IMG/VR virus record: IMGVR_UViG_3300028800_000001
Span: 124,001 to 188,000 of that record
Strand: one strand, 5' to 3'
DNA from: a virus
Length of the DNA: 64,000 nt
Part shown: positions 27,571 through 34,192 of the stretch, one piece after another
How the letters are laid out: each line of letters starts with the position of its first letter
Numbering within the stretch: position 1 is the stretch's first letter
The notes under the pieces: model-generated
What the model was told of the DNA's origin: nothing
The model's input: the letters and a program-made list of their open reading frames with translations, nothing else
The model's database searches: none
Program-made: the position numbers and the translations under genes

Positions 27571-27917
27571 AAAGTTTGCTCTGCCTCTTTAAGCTGCTCT
27601 GGTAACATGCCATTGATTTTCATTGCGGCCTGCGCAACACGCTCTAGCGCCGCCCCTGATTTAAGTGCCAAGTGATCACGATCCTCTGGCTTGAAAATAA
27701 GTTCTTTGGTCTCAGGATCGCGCATGCTGGCAATCGCAAGATTTGGGTACAGTTTGATAAGATCAGGTTGCCCGTTTTTCATCATGGCATGTTGCAACAG
27801 ATGTGCGCGGTCAGCGCCCGTCATTGCACGCACCAGAACGCTACATTCCCATTCTGGAATTTCAAGCATTTCTTCTTGTAGATCATTGGTTTGAAAAATT
27901 TTCTCACGTAAATTCAT
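27567..27917 (-). CDS. Tail assembly chaperone, short form (gpG-like)
   Basis: 116 residues. MNLREKIFQTNDLQEEMLEIPEW is followed by VLVRAMTGADRAHLL and the helical end ALERVAQAAMKINGML. Size, charge pattern and location between tail tube and tape measure genes are those of the chaperone that coats the tape measure protein. It ends ...EQTF-TAG, where TTT TAG is embedded in a five-T run that allows a -1 frameshift into the 27394-27570 frame. The short form is normally made in excess of the frameshifted form. Confidence 0.85.
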   Translation of the reverse strand: MNLREKIFQTNDLQEEMLEIPEWECSVLVRAMTGADRAHLLQHAMMKNGQPDLIKLYPNLAIASMRDPETKELIFKPEDRDHLALKSGAALERVAQAAMKINGMLPEQLKEAEQTF

Positions 27918-27929
27918 GTTTTACTCCAA

Positions 27930-28580
27930 TTAATTTGCAACATAGTAAAGCTGGCTTGTAATCTCGAAAGAGAGACTTTCGTCCACCGTCGCGTTCACGG
28001 CCTGCTTGAGTTGATCCTGTTTGATATAGCCGTATGCTTCGTAGCGCGGCCCGTTTTGTGGTGCTGGCCCTGATAGCGCATCGGTAAAGAGAATAAACAC
28101 CATCAGCGCGCCTGCGCTCATCAGACTCAGAAAAGAGCCGTCATTATAAAATTTGGCAAAGCTGCCAGACGCCTTGAGCTGTCCTGGGATTTGAATCTTC
28201 CAGGCATTCGTAAAGGTCGAAGCATCATAGATATCACTATCCATAGAAAGATCCCAACTGTGCCCATCACCAAGCGCTGAATAGGTAAAGTAATTCCCTG
28301 AGACGCGCACAAACGTATTCGTGTTCGGAACACTAAAGACCAGGGCTCCGCCAACATACTGCGCGGTATAATTCGTCACGGTTGCCCATCCACCTGAGCC
28401 AGTAGCCGACGTTTGTACCGTGAGCGGTTGCGTGTTATCCCAATAGCGCTGCGTATACGTTCCAGACGGCGTCGTGTAGTGTTGATGATCACCACTATCG
28501 GTCATCGCCATATTGGTAAAAGAAACAGAAGGGGTTGCCGTGATATAAACGTTTCCCCTGTAGCCACTTACAGCAGACAT
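27930..28580 (-). CDS. Major tail tube protein, paralogue 1
   Basis: 216 residues from ATG 28580, chosen for the GGAGG seven bases upstream. It opens MSAVSGYRGNVYITA, contains WDLSMDSDIYDASTF and WKIQIPGQLKASGSFAKFYN, and ends LSFEITSQLYYVAN. The conserved core WDLS-D-DIYD-S-F-NAWK-QIPG is shared with the protein at 28681-29064. This one has an extra ~80-residue insertion after the N-terminus (HYTTPSGTYTQRYW...). Both match siphovirus tube proteins in size and position upstream of the chaperone. The larger copy may form a decorated tube or terminal ring. Confidence 0.75.
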   Translation of the reverse strand: MSAVSGYRGNVYITATPSVSFTNMAMTDSGDHQHYTTPSGTYTQRYWDNTQPLTVQTSATGSGGWATVTNYTAQYVGGALVFSVPNTNTFVRVSGNYFTYSALGDGHSWDLSMDSDIYDASTFTNAWKIQIPGQLKASGSFAKFYNDGSFLSLMSAGALMVFILFTDALSGPAPQNGPRYEAYGYIKQDQLKQAVNATVDESLSFEITSQLYYVAN

Positions 28581-28600
28581 AAATGCCTCCAAAACACAAA

Positions 28601-28635
28601 AAGAGACTAACGTCTTTTATTTTCGTTAATCTCTT
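28601..28635 (-). terminator. Hairpin/terminator between the two tail tube genes
   Basis: Arms 28601-28612 and 28624-28635 pair over 12 bp with one G-T wobble. On the minus strand the hairpin is followed by TTTTTGTGTTTT. It lies just upstream of the ribosome site of the gene at 28580, so it could partly terminate transcripts of the upstream tube gene and set the dosage of the two paralogues. Confidence 0.6.
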
Positions 28636-28680
28636 ATGAATATTTTGAAGGAAGAATGCAGTATACGCCCTATATACATC

Positions 28681-29064
28681 TTACGTATACGATAATGTGC
28701 CGCTACCCTCGAAGGATATGGATACATCGACTGTTGCGGAAACTGCCGTTTTCACGCTCATCTGCTTGATAAATGCGGTTCCCGAATAGTTATGCGTCCC
28801 ATCAGTGAAGAGCGCAAGAGCAATGCTGGTACCGCCAAAGAGTCCGGCCTGTATAAGCGCCTGTCCGGTGCTGTCTCCCTGGTATTGACGACCACTGAAA
28901 GAGCCAGACCATTTTTTGAGTCCTGGGATTTGGGTTTTCCAGGCGTTAGGAAAGGAAGAAGTATCGTAGATGTCGGCGTCAATACTGAGATCCCATTTGT
29001 CGATCTCAAGAACGACGTTTGTGGAAATTTTTACACTTCCGGCGTAGCCTGCAATTGCGGTCAT
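28681..29064 (-). CDS. Major tail tube protein, paralogue 2
   Basis: 127 residues from ATG 29064 (MTAIAGYAGSVKIST). The shared core WDLSIDADIYDTSSF and WKTQIPGLKKWSGSFSG aligns with the 216-residue neighbour, and both end in a VSISFEGSGTLSY-type strand. This shorter copy is likely the ancestral tube subunit. Its ribosome site GAGGAG lies within the 3' arm of a 20-bp hairpin (29076-29140), suggesting translational control. Of the tail genes left of the plus-strand accessory cassette, it is the first in transcription order. Confidence 0.8.
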   Translation of the reverse strand: MTAIAGYAGSVKISTNVVLEIDKWDLSIDADIYDTSSFPNAWKTQIPGLKKWSGSFSGRQYQGDSTGQALIQAGLFGGTSIALALFTDGTHNYSGTAFIKQMSVKTAVSATVDVSISFEGSGTLSYT

Positions 29065-29075
29065 ATCGTGCAACT

Positions 29076-29140
29076 CCTCAAAGAAAAATCATCATCTCGT
29101 CTTTGCGTTTTCTTTGTTTCATGATGATTTTTCTTTGAGG
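29076..29140 (-). promoter_or_regulatory. Hairpin sequestering the tail tube ribosome site, with 14-aa leader ORF
   Basis: Arms 29076-29095 and 29121-29140 are perfectly complementary (20 bp). In the minus-strand transcript the 3' arm ends in CTTTGAGG, which contains most of the Shine-Dalgarno for the gene at 29064. A short frame, ATG at 29122 to TGA at 29078 (MKQRKRKDEMMIFL), runs from the 5' arm through the loop and 3' arm, and its stop overlaps that ribosome site. This is the layout of a translational attenuator. The leader's own ribosome site is weak. Confidence 0.6.
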
Positions 29141-29141
29141 T

Positions 29142-29195
29142 ACAAAAAAGAGAGAATTTGGGGTGATTGCGATTTCCAAATTCTCTCTTTTTTGT
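29142..29195. terminator. Perfect 20-bp inverted repeat, probable bidirectional terminator
   Basis: Arms 29142-29161 and 29176-29195 are perfect complements with a 14-base loop. A-tract and T-tract edges give a run of T on both strands, so it can end transcription in either direction. It separates the leftward tail genes from the rightward accessory cassette. Leftward transcripts arriving from the head genes would reach it after crossing the cassette in antisense. Confidence 0.75.
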
Positions 29196-29294
29196 GTTAT
29201 TTACAGGTGGATACCCCTTATACTAGCAGAGAATTGGCCCCGCGTCAAGAGAAAATGCGTTTTTCCCCGATCTGAAAATACGGCGTAAAAATGC

Positions 29295-29323
29295 TTGACG
29301 TAAAACGCACGATAGGCTATACT
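29295..29323 (+). promoter_or_regulatory. Sigma70-type promoter (TTGACG-17-TATACT)
   Basis: TTGACG at 29295-29300 and TATACT at 29318-29323 are separated by exactly 17 bases, followed by TCCTGTATAAGAAATAAACG. The same elements recur at 30050-30078 and, on the minus strand, at 63557-63585. It drives the small gene at 29372. Confidence 0.85.
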
Positions 29324-29371
29324 TCCTGTATAAGAAATAAACGAAAACAAAATTCAAGGAGAAATAAAAAA

Positions 29372-29644
29372 ATGAACAAAACTTTCAAAATAGAGTTCGA
29401 CCTGAATCCGGCAAGCCTGAACAGCATTCGTGATTACTTCTTCCTGGCAAGTTTCGCGCAAGACGCGCCCAAAGAGCACAACGAAGCCTGCGCACAAATC
29501 GCACGCGCACTGTCTAGCGACCGTTATAGCAATCACGCAAGCGAGCGCGCCCGTTACTTCGAGCGTATTATCAAAGACGCATCCAGCGAGGCCGCTCGTG
29601 CCATCTATAAAGAAGCTCAAGCCCTGTGCAGAAGTGCACGATAA
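29372..29644 (+). CDS. Small hypothetical protein of the accessory cassette (90 aa)
   Basis: 90 residues from ATG 29372, with AAGGAG at 29356-29361; an in-frame upstream extension would overlap the promoter. The sequence MNKTFKIEFDLNPASLNS is followed by charged helices (HNEACAQIARALSSDR, ASERARYFERIIKDASSEAARAI). No family is recognised. It has its own promoter and its own terminator (29661-29690), so it is an independent unit at the cassette start. Confidence 0.7.
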   Translation: MNKTFKIEFDLNPASLNSIRDYFFLASFAQDAPKEHNEACAQIARALSSDRYSNHASERARYFERIIKDASSEAARAIYKEAQALCRSAR

Positions 29645-29660
29645 TAGAAAACAGTCCAGC

Positions 29661-29690
29661 GCCTCTCTTTTTATAAGAGAGGCCATTTTT
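29661..29690 (+). terminator. Rho-independent terminator
   Basis: Stem GCCTCTC (29661-29667) pairs with GAGAGGC (29677-29683) and is followed by ATTTTT. It lies 17 bases after the stop of the 90-residue gene. Confidence 0.85.
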
Positions 29691-29728
29691 CATAACGAAA
29701 CCTATATTCAACACCTGGAGGAACCAGC

Positions 29729-30046
29729 ATGAAAGCTATCTCACTTGGCGTGCGCCTGCACGAAGAACATCGCGATTGTATCGAGGAAGATCTACAAGAA
29801 CAACTCGATCCCAACTTTCTCTTCTTTGAAAATACCTATGCCCCTGACGAAGAAATAGATCAAGCAGATATTATCAACCAACTCCATGACTACCTGCGGT
29901 GGGGAGATAGCGTTGCCCTCATTTTCCTGGGGCGCTGCTACATCCCTATGCTACTACTCGTGATCAACAATGAACTCTTTAACCTCAACTGCGATGTAAC
30001 CTACACTGCCGTAAAGGAAGCTGTTTCTGAAAATACAGAGAAATAA
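29729..30046 (+). CDS. Hypothetical acidic protein (105 aa)
   Basis: 105 residues, strongly acidic (EEHRDCIEEDLQEQLDPNF, PDEEIDQADIINQ), with a hydrophobic stretch (SVALIFLGRCYIPMLLLVI) that could be a buried core strand/helix or one membrane segment. GGAGG lies seven bases before ATG 29729. It sits between the first terminator and the second cassette promoter. No family is recognised. Confidence 0.65.
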   Translation: MKAISLGVRLHEEHRDCIEEDLQEQLDPNFLFFENTYAPDEEIDQADIINQLHDYLRWGDSVALIFLGRCYIPMLLLVINNELFNLNCDVTYTAVKEAVSENTEK

Positions 30047-30049
30047 CCC

Positions 30050-30078
30050 TTGACGTTTCCTCTCGAATGACGTATACT
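30050..30078 (+). promoter_or_regulatory. Sigma70-type promoter (TTGACG-17-TATACT), second copy
   Basis: TTGACG at 30050-30055 and TATACT at 30073-30078 with a 17-base spacer, followed by TCCTGTAGAAGAAATAAACG. It is near-identical to the promoter at 29295, including the transcribed leader and AAGGAG site, and drives the NUDIX gene. Confidence 0.85.
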
Positions 30079-30122
30079 TCCTGTAGAAGAAATAAACGAA
30101 ACATTCAAGGAGAAACAAACAA

Positions 30123-30704
30123 ATGGGCAAACATAGAAATAAAAAGAACAAAAGACAGCAGTATACGCAGGAAAGCATGCAAAAGCTTCTACAACAGGTT
30201 GTGGTGCATAGTAATAAAATCCTTGTGCATGACGCAAAGTGGATTGCGCTTTATAAAACGGCTGGTGGTTTCACCTACGCCGAGCGTCGTGGGCGCGACA
30301 GCGTTGGTATTCTCCTCACCCGTAACAACGGCACCGAAGTGCTCCTGCGTTGTCAGCCACTCTGTGCCGACTACTCTCATTACTACGGCTGTCCGGTGAC
30401 CGGAAGTATCGACCACGACGGCGAAAGCATTGACGCCTGCGCCATCCGCGAAGTGTTAGAGGAGACCGGTTACGTAATCCGCGAAGTGGAGCTCTTAACC
30501 AAATATATCACCGGTACACAGACCAACGAGCAGGTATATCTCTACACCGCTGATGTCACCGGAATCACTCCTGGTAAAGACATGAACGAAGAGATGGGCG
30601 AGGCAGGAGAAAACGTGTGGATACCCCTAGAGATGATGCTGGAATGCCGCTATAGCGGTACACTAATCGGATACACCTTCTTAAAGGCGCGCTGCGCTGC
30701 CTAA
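30123..30704 (+). CDS. NUDIX hydrolase
   Basis: 193 residues. A Lys/Arg/Gln-rich N-terminus (KHRNKKNKRQQ) precedes a NUDIX fold with the box at about 94-118, ending REVLEETGYV (residues 109-118), where the metal-binding Glu residues are intact. NUDIX enzymes cleave nucleoside diphosphate-X compounds such as ADP-ribose, NADH or alarmones. The substrate cannot be told from sequence. The gene has its own promoter at 30050 and is followed by a terminator at 30720. It immediately precedes a TIR-containing kinase, raising the idea of NAD- or ADP-ribose-linked chemistry. Confidence 0.85.
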   Translation: MGKHRNKKNKRQQYTQESMQKLLQQVVVHSNKILVHDAKWIALYKTAGGFTYAERRGRDSVGILLTRNNGTEVLLRCQPLCADYSHYYGCPVTGSIDHDGESIDACAIREVLEETGYVIREVELLTKYITGTQTNEQVYLYTADVTGITPGKDMNEEMGEAGENVWIPLEMMLECRYSGTLIGYTFLKARCAA

Positions 30705-30719
30705 GAAGTTCAAACAAAG

Positions 30720-30746
30720 AAGAGACGGTAAAGCGCCGTCTCTTTC
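30720..30746 (+). terminator. Rho-independent terminator between NUDIX and kinase genes
   Basis: A 9-bp stem AAGAGACGG/CCGTCTCTT (30720-30728 with 30736-30744) ends in TTTC. The downstream kinase gene starts 21 bases after it, so kinase expression may depend on read-through or a promoter not evident here. Confidence 0.8.
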
Positions 30747-30766
30747 ATGCATGTAAGGAGAAAAAT

Positions 30767-32119
30767 ATGATCGCCTGTCCTGGTTGTGCCACAACCGCAC
30801 GCGCAACCGCGAAATATTGTCAAACGTGCGGTGCATCCCTTACCGCCACAGGAAATCTCACCGGTATCCTGGCTGGAAAGTACCTCATCACTGGTGTTCT
30901 TGGACAAGGTGGTATGGGAGCCGTCTACAAAGCGCTGGATAGCACCATCAATCGTGTCGTTGCGATCAAAGAGATGAGCCAGAGCACGCTGGTTGGACTG
31001 GAATATCAAAAAGCGGTCACCGCATTTAAAAATGAAGCGCGCCTACTTGGAAACCTTCGTCATCCAATGCTACCTGCTATCTACGAGAACTTCACGGAAA
31101 ACGGACGTTGGTATCTGGCAATGGAATATATCGAAGGCAAAACGCTTGAAGACGTAATGCACACGCCTGATCTGGCTGCGCTGCTACGTTATGGCCCACA
31201 GCTTTGCGATGTACTCACTTTCTTGCATACTCAAAATATCACCTTTCGCGATATCAAACCAGCCAATATCATGATTACGCCAGAGGACGAAGTACGTCTG
31301 ATCGACTTTGGGATTGCACGCTTCTTTGCGGCCAACACCAAAGATACCAGCGCTCTTGGCTCGCCTGGATATGCGGCCCCTGAGCAGTACAAAAAGGGCT
31401 CTGAACCAAAGAGTGATGTCTATGCACTTGGCGCGCTCTTTCATTTTTTACTCAGTGGCACTGATCCTTCTGATGCCCCATTTCAGTTTGTGTCACTACC
31501 AAAGGTAACACATCCAGCGCTTCTGCGTCTCAATCGCTTAGTGGAAGAAATGATTACGCTGGACAAAGCGAACCGACCTGATAGTTTCGCTGTCCAGGCA
31601 CGATTGATCAGCATTCGCGATGACTATCGCAGCAATCCAATGATTGCCGCACCAAAGGCTGATGCCACCGTGTTTCTCATTTCCTCCATGTTAGACGGCA
31701 AAACCGAGAAGGATAAAATGCTCTTGGAACGTCTTGAGAAATCAATTGTCCTGGTTGGAAAAATGCGTGGCAAAACCATTGCCTGTGAATACATCGCACC
31801 AACAGTGAAAGAAGTAGAACGCATCATGCGCGAGAGCGGCATTATCCTGGTTGTCTGTACTCCGGCAATCCTTACCAACGAATATGCGAGCGAAGCTGTG
31901 AACACAGCCATTGAGTACCGTACCAATCACCGTGATGAAGTACTCGTTGTTCCTATCTATGGAAAACAATGTGAGTGGGGAAAAAACTATCTCTACCTCA
32001 AAAATTATGCAGGTGGCCCAAGGGACCGCAAACCAATTGTACGTTCTAGCGGCTACAGCGACGAAGCGCTCAATGAGATTGGGTTGACCGTCTATCAAGT
32101 CCTAGAGGAGAAATTTTAA
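30767..32119 (+). CDS. Zinc-ribbon / Ser-Thr protein kinase / TIR-like fusion protein
   Basis: 450 residues. An N-terminal zinc ribbon has C4, C7, C18 and C21. A Hanks-type kinase follows at about 38-285: GQGGMGAVYKA (46-56), VAIKEM with K68, FRDIKPANIM (R161, D162; the usual H of HRD is F), DFG at 180-182 and YAAPEQ at 202-207. From about 300 to 450 the sequence matches TIR_2-type domains: ATVFLISSM, GIILVVCTPAILTNEYASE, DEVLVVPIYGKQCEW and DRKPI. TIR domains of this class can hydrolyse NAD or act as adaptors. There is no transmembrane segment. AAGGAG precedes ATG 30767, and the stop overlaps the phosphoesterase start (TAATG). Likely a signalling or defence effector. Confidence 0.88.
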   Translation: MIACPGCATTARATAKYCQTCGASLTATGNLTGILAGKYLITGVLGQGGMGAVYKALDSTINRVVAIKEMSQSTLVGLEYQKAVTAFKNEARLLGNLRHPMLPAIYENFTENGRWYLAMEYIEGKTLEDVMHTPDLAALLRYGPQLCDVLTFLHTQNITFRDIKPANIMITPEDEVRLIDFGIARFFAANTKDTSALGSPGYAAPEQYKKGSEPKSDVYALGALFHFLLSGTDPSDAPFQFVSLPKVTHPALLRLNRLVEEMITLDKANRPDSFAVQARLISIRDDYRSNPMIAAPKADATVFLISSMLDGKTEKDKMLLERLEKSIVLVGKMRGKTIACEYIAPTVKEVERIMRESGIILVVCTPAILTNEYASEAVNTAIEYRTNHRDEVLVVPIYGKQCEWGKNYLYLKNYAGGPRDRKPIVRSSGYSDEALNEIGLTVYQVLEEKF

Positions 32120-32652
32120 TGAACATTTTTTATACCGCAGATACGCATTTCGGCAGCAAGCGCACACTTGATCTGTCGCGTCGTCCTTTCCAAAGTGTTG
32201 AAGAGATGGATGAGGCCATGATTGCCAACTGGAATGCCCAGGTCAAATCAGGCGATCTCGTCTATCATCTGGGAGACTTTGGTAACTACAATGTGAGCCG
32301 TCGTCTAAATGGCGACATCGCTCTACTCTTTGGCAACTATGAGCGAGATGATCTGGAGAAAGGATTGGTCACGCTCGATACCCTGCGCGAAACGTTTTAC
32401 GCTATCTATAAAGAATTTTGCCTCATGCTTACGCTTGATCTTCAACATATTGCCCTGGTACACGAACCAAGTCATCGTCCACAAGGCATCTTTTCCCTCT
32501 TTGGACATATTCACGAGAAGCAACTGGTAAAAGTGAATAGCCTGAATGTGGGAGTGGACTGTCATCACTTCGCGCCCATCTCACAAGATGTGGTGCGCTT
32601 CTACCGAGAGGCCATCCAGAAACACTATGATGAGGAAGTCTTTCAACGCTAG
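32119..32652 (+). CDS. Calcineurin-like metallophosphoesterase
   Basis: 177 residues with the metallophosphoesterase pattern: DTHFGSKR (DxH), LGDFGNY (GD), GNYERDD (GN with Y replacing H), VHEPSHRP and FGHIHEK (GHxH). Size and motifs resemble small YfcE- or phage-type phosphoesterases. The ATG overlaps the TAA of the kinase-TIR gene, so the two are strictly coupled. A phosphatase next to a kinase suggests reversal of the kinase signal or cleavage of a nucleotide product. Its TAG stop overlaps the stop of the convergent tail gene at a CTAG. Confidence 0.88.
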   Translation: MNIFYTADTHFGSKRTLDLSRRPFQSVEEMDEAMIANWNAQVKSGDLVYHLGDFGNYNVSRRLNGDIALLFGNYERDDLEKGLVTLDTLRETFYAIYKEFCLMLTLDLQHIALVHEPSHRPQGIFSLFGHIHEKQLVKVNSLNVGVDCHHFAPISQDVVRFYREAIQKHYDEEVFQR

Positions 32653-33059
32653 ATTCGTTCTTCGCTAAGAAAAACGTAACGCGCCACCAGATGCCTCGTG
32701 AGACCATCAGTATCACGCTGAACGGTCATCGTGTCTCGCTTCCCATAAATGAACACGTATCCTGGCATCGCTGGCAGTGCTGAATTATAATGTAAGAGTT
32801 CGTCCACGCGGTTAAACAACACCTCCATTTCCTCCATCCCCTGCGCCATACTCCAGATATGAATATTGAAGATCGTCAACCGCCCTTTTTCTGAGAAGAC
32901 ATCTTGTGGTGTTTCCATGCCGTCTGAGAGCACCAGGAAGGGGAATGCAGCGTTTTCAGGCACCTCATCATAGACAGCACAACCGTGATCAGCGAAGAAA
33001 GTATCAGCCTCCAGAAACGCATAAATAGCCTCTTGAAGCTGAAGCGTGGCCGTTCCCAC
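32649..33059 (-). CDS. Tail terminator/completion protein (DUF3168-like), paralogue A
   Basis: 136 residues starting at GTG 33059, just after GAGGAG in the end of the preceding gene. LQLQEAIYAFLEAD, VYDEVPENAAFPFLVLSD and LTIFNIHIWSM match DUF3168/tail-completion proteins. Nearly the same layout occurs in the upstream paralogue. The stop codon overlaps the stop of the plus-strand phosphoesterase, so no terminator lies between the convergent genes. Confidence 0.8.
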   Translation of the reverse strand: MGTATLQLQEAIYAFLEADTFFADHGCAVYDEVPENAAFPFLVLSDGMETPQDVFSEKGRLTIFNIHIWSMAQGMEEMEVLFNRVDELLHYNSALPAMPGYVFIYGKRDTMTVQRDTDGLTRHLVARYVFLSEERI

Positions 33060-33461
33060 CTAGCGCTCCTCAGCAAATACGTCATACTTGATGTCTACTT
33101 TTCTGGTCAGCCCATCACCCATACGTTGCGTCGAAAGCATTTTATACATCGTGTAAACCGTATCGTAGGTAGAGAGGTTAAAGCTATTGCGATTGAGCAG
33201 CACATCTACTCGATCCGCAATAGTGAGCGACTCTTTGAAACCCTTCTGCATAGAATAAATGGAGACCGTAATGGTGGCAATGCGCCCCTTACGTGCAAAG
33301 GTATCCAATGGTGTCTCAGTGGCATCCCCCAGGACAAGATACGGAAACGTCCTGTTTTCTGGCACTTCATCGTACATTCCAGGCACCAGCGCAAGTAGCG
33401 CGGCGTCCGTAGAAAGAACGCCATAAACCGCCTGCTGTATCTGTTGCGTTGCTGTGCCCAA
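33060..33461 (-). CDS. Tail terminator/completion protein (DUF3168-like), paralogue B
   Basis: 133 residues. The start is TTG 33461 with AGGAG six bases upstream. QQIQQAVYGVLSTDAAL, MYDEVPENRTFPYLVLGD and TITVSIYSM align with the next gene, and both begin MGTAT. Two adjacent DUF3168 copies are uncommon; most siphophages carry one. The copies may form a mixed ring capping the tail or serve tail tubes of the two tube paralogues. Confidence 0.8.
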   Translation of the reverse strand: MGTATQQIQQAVYGVLSTDAALLALVPGMYDEVPENRTFPYLVLGDATETPLDTFARKGRIATITVSIYSMQKGFKESLTIADRVDVLLNRNSFNLSTYDTVYTMYKMLSTQRMGDGLTRKVDIKYDVFAEER

Positions 33462-33470
33462 AGTGTGCTC

Positions 33471-33839
33471 CTAAAGATCGATTGATTCCATGTCCGAAAA
33501 GAAGCTTGGCTGTACCTCAAAAAAGGCACGCGAGATAAACGGATTGGCTGGTACGAAAGAGCGATGATTGCGTGTGAAGTGACCAAAGTGGACAAAGTTT
33601 TGGTAGGTCGTAGCACCATCAGGAATGCCAGCCGCGCCCACAATCGTGTCTCCTACCTGTGTTGCAGGATCGCTAGTAATTGCTTGTTGCAACCGTCCGG
33701 TTTTGCCAACAGGGCAATAATCAATCGACAATTGTGTGCAAGTGTTGACCGTGTCATCTACGACTTCCATTGCCCCCTGCTGGACTTTGATCAGTTCCGC
33801 GTCGAGCGCCGCAAGAACAGCGTCTAATCCTTCAAGCAT
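33471..33839 (-). CDS. HK97 gp10-like head-tail (neck) protein
   Basis: 122 residues. It has a helical N-terminus (LEGLDAVLAALDAEL), then CPVGKTGRLQQAI (the typical P-x-x-TG-L-xx-S/AI motif of gp10-type proteins), FVHFGHFTRNHRSFVPANPF (matching the YE-GT...PAxPFL pattern) and a C-terminal helix. The start overlaps the stop of the adaptor gene (TAATG). Expected to sit at the neck or tail top. Confidence 0.8.
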   Translation of the reverse strand: MLEGLDAVLAALDAELIKVQQGAMEVVDDTVNTCTQLSIDYCPVGKTGRLQQAITSDPATQVGDTIVGAAGIPDGATTYQNFVHFGHFTRNHRSFVPANPFISRAFFEVQPSFFSDMESIDL

Positions 33840-34192
33840 TAGTGCACCGCCCCTTCTGCTTGCAGTTCTTCACAGTTCATTTTGAGAAATGCGTGTTCCT
33901 GATAAAGATCAATGATGCTATGGATGCGCATGATATGCGAACCAAGCACGATACGCATACCAGGAACGACGCCGGTCTTATAGCGGATTTGTACGGTATA
34001 GGATTCTTTAGGATAGAGCTGTTGCGCAAAATAGGTCTCTGAACCAGAATTGGGCTCCACACTTGCCCATACACGAATAAAGGTAGCCCAGGTGCGTGTC
34101 TCTCCACCCGCACCATCAGGAGCGTCTACCGGTTTTTGTATCGTGATAAATCTGGTCATCTCGCCAGGATTCAAATGCGCTTTATTCGTCAT
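33839..34192 (-). CDS. Head-tail adaptor / closure protein (SPP1 gp16-like)
   Basis: 117 residues. GEMTRFITIQKPVD and WATFIRVWASVEP followed by GSETYFAQQLYPKESYTVQIRY are characteristic of phage head-tail joining proteins, with VVPGMRIVLGSHIMRIHSI near the end. It forms the closure ring below the connector. The start is inside an ATGA overlap with the upstream connector gene. Order connector, adaptor, gp10, terminator is the standard siphovirus series. Confidence 0.85.
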   Translation of the reverse strand: MTNKAHLNPGEMTRFITIQKPVDAPDGAGGETRTWATFIRVWASVEPNSGSETYFAQQLYPKESYTVQIRYKTGVVPGMRIVLGSHIMRIHSIIDLYQEHAFLKMNCEELQAEGAVH

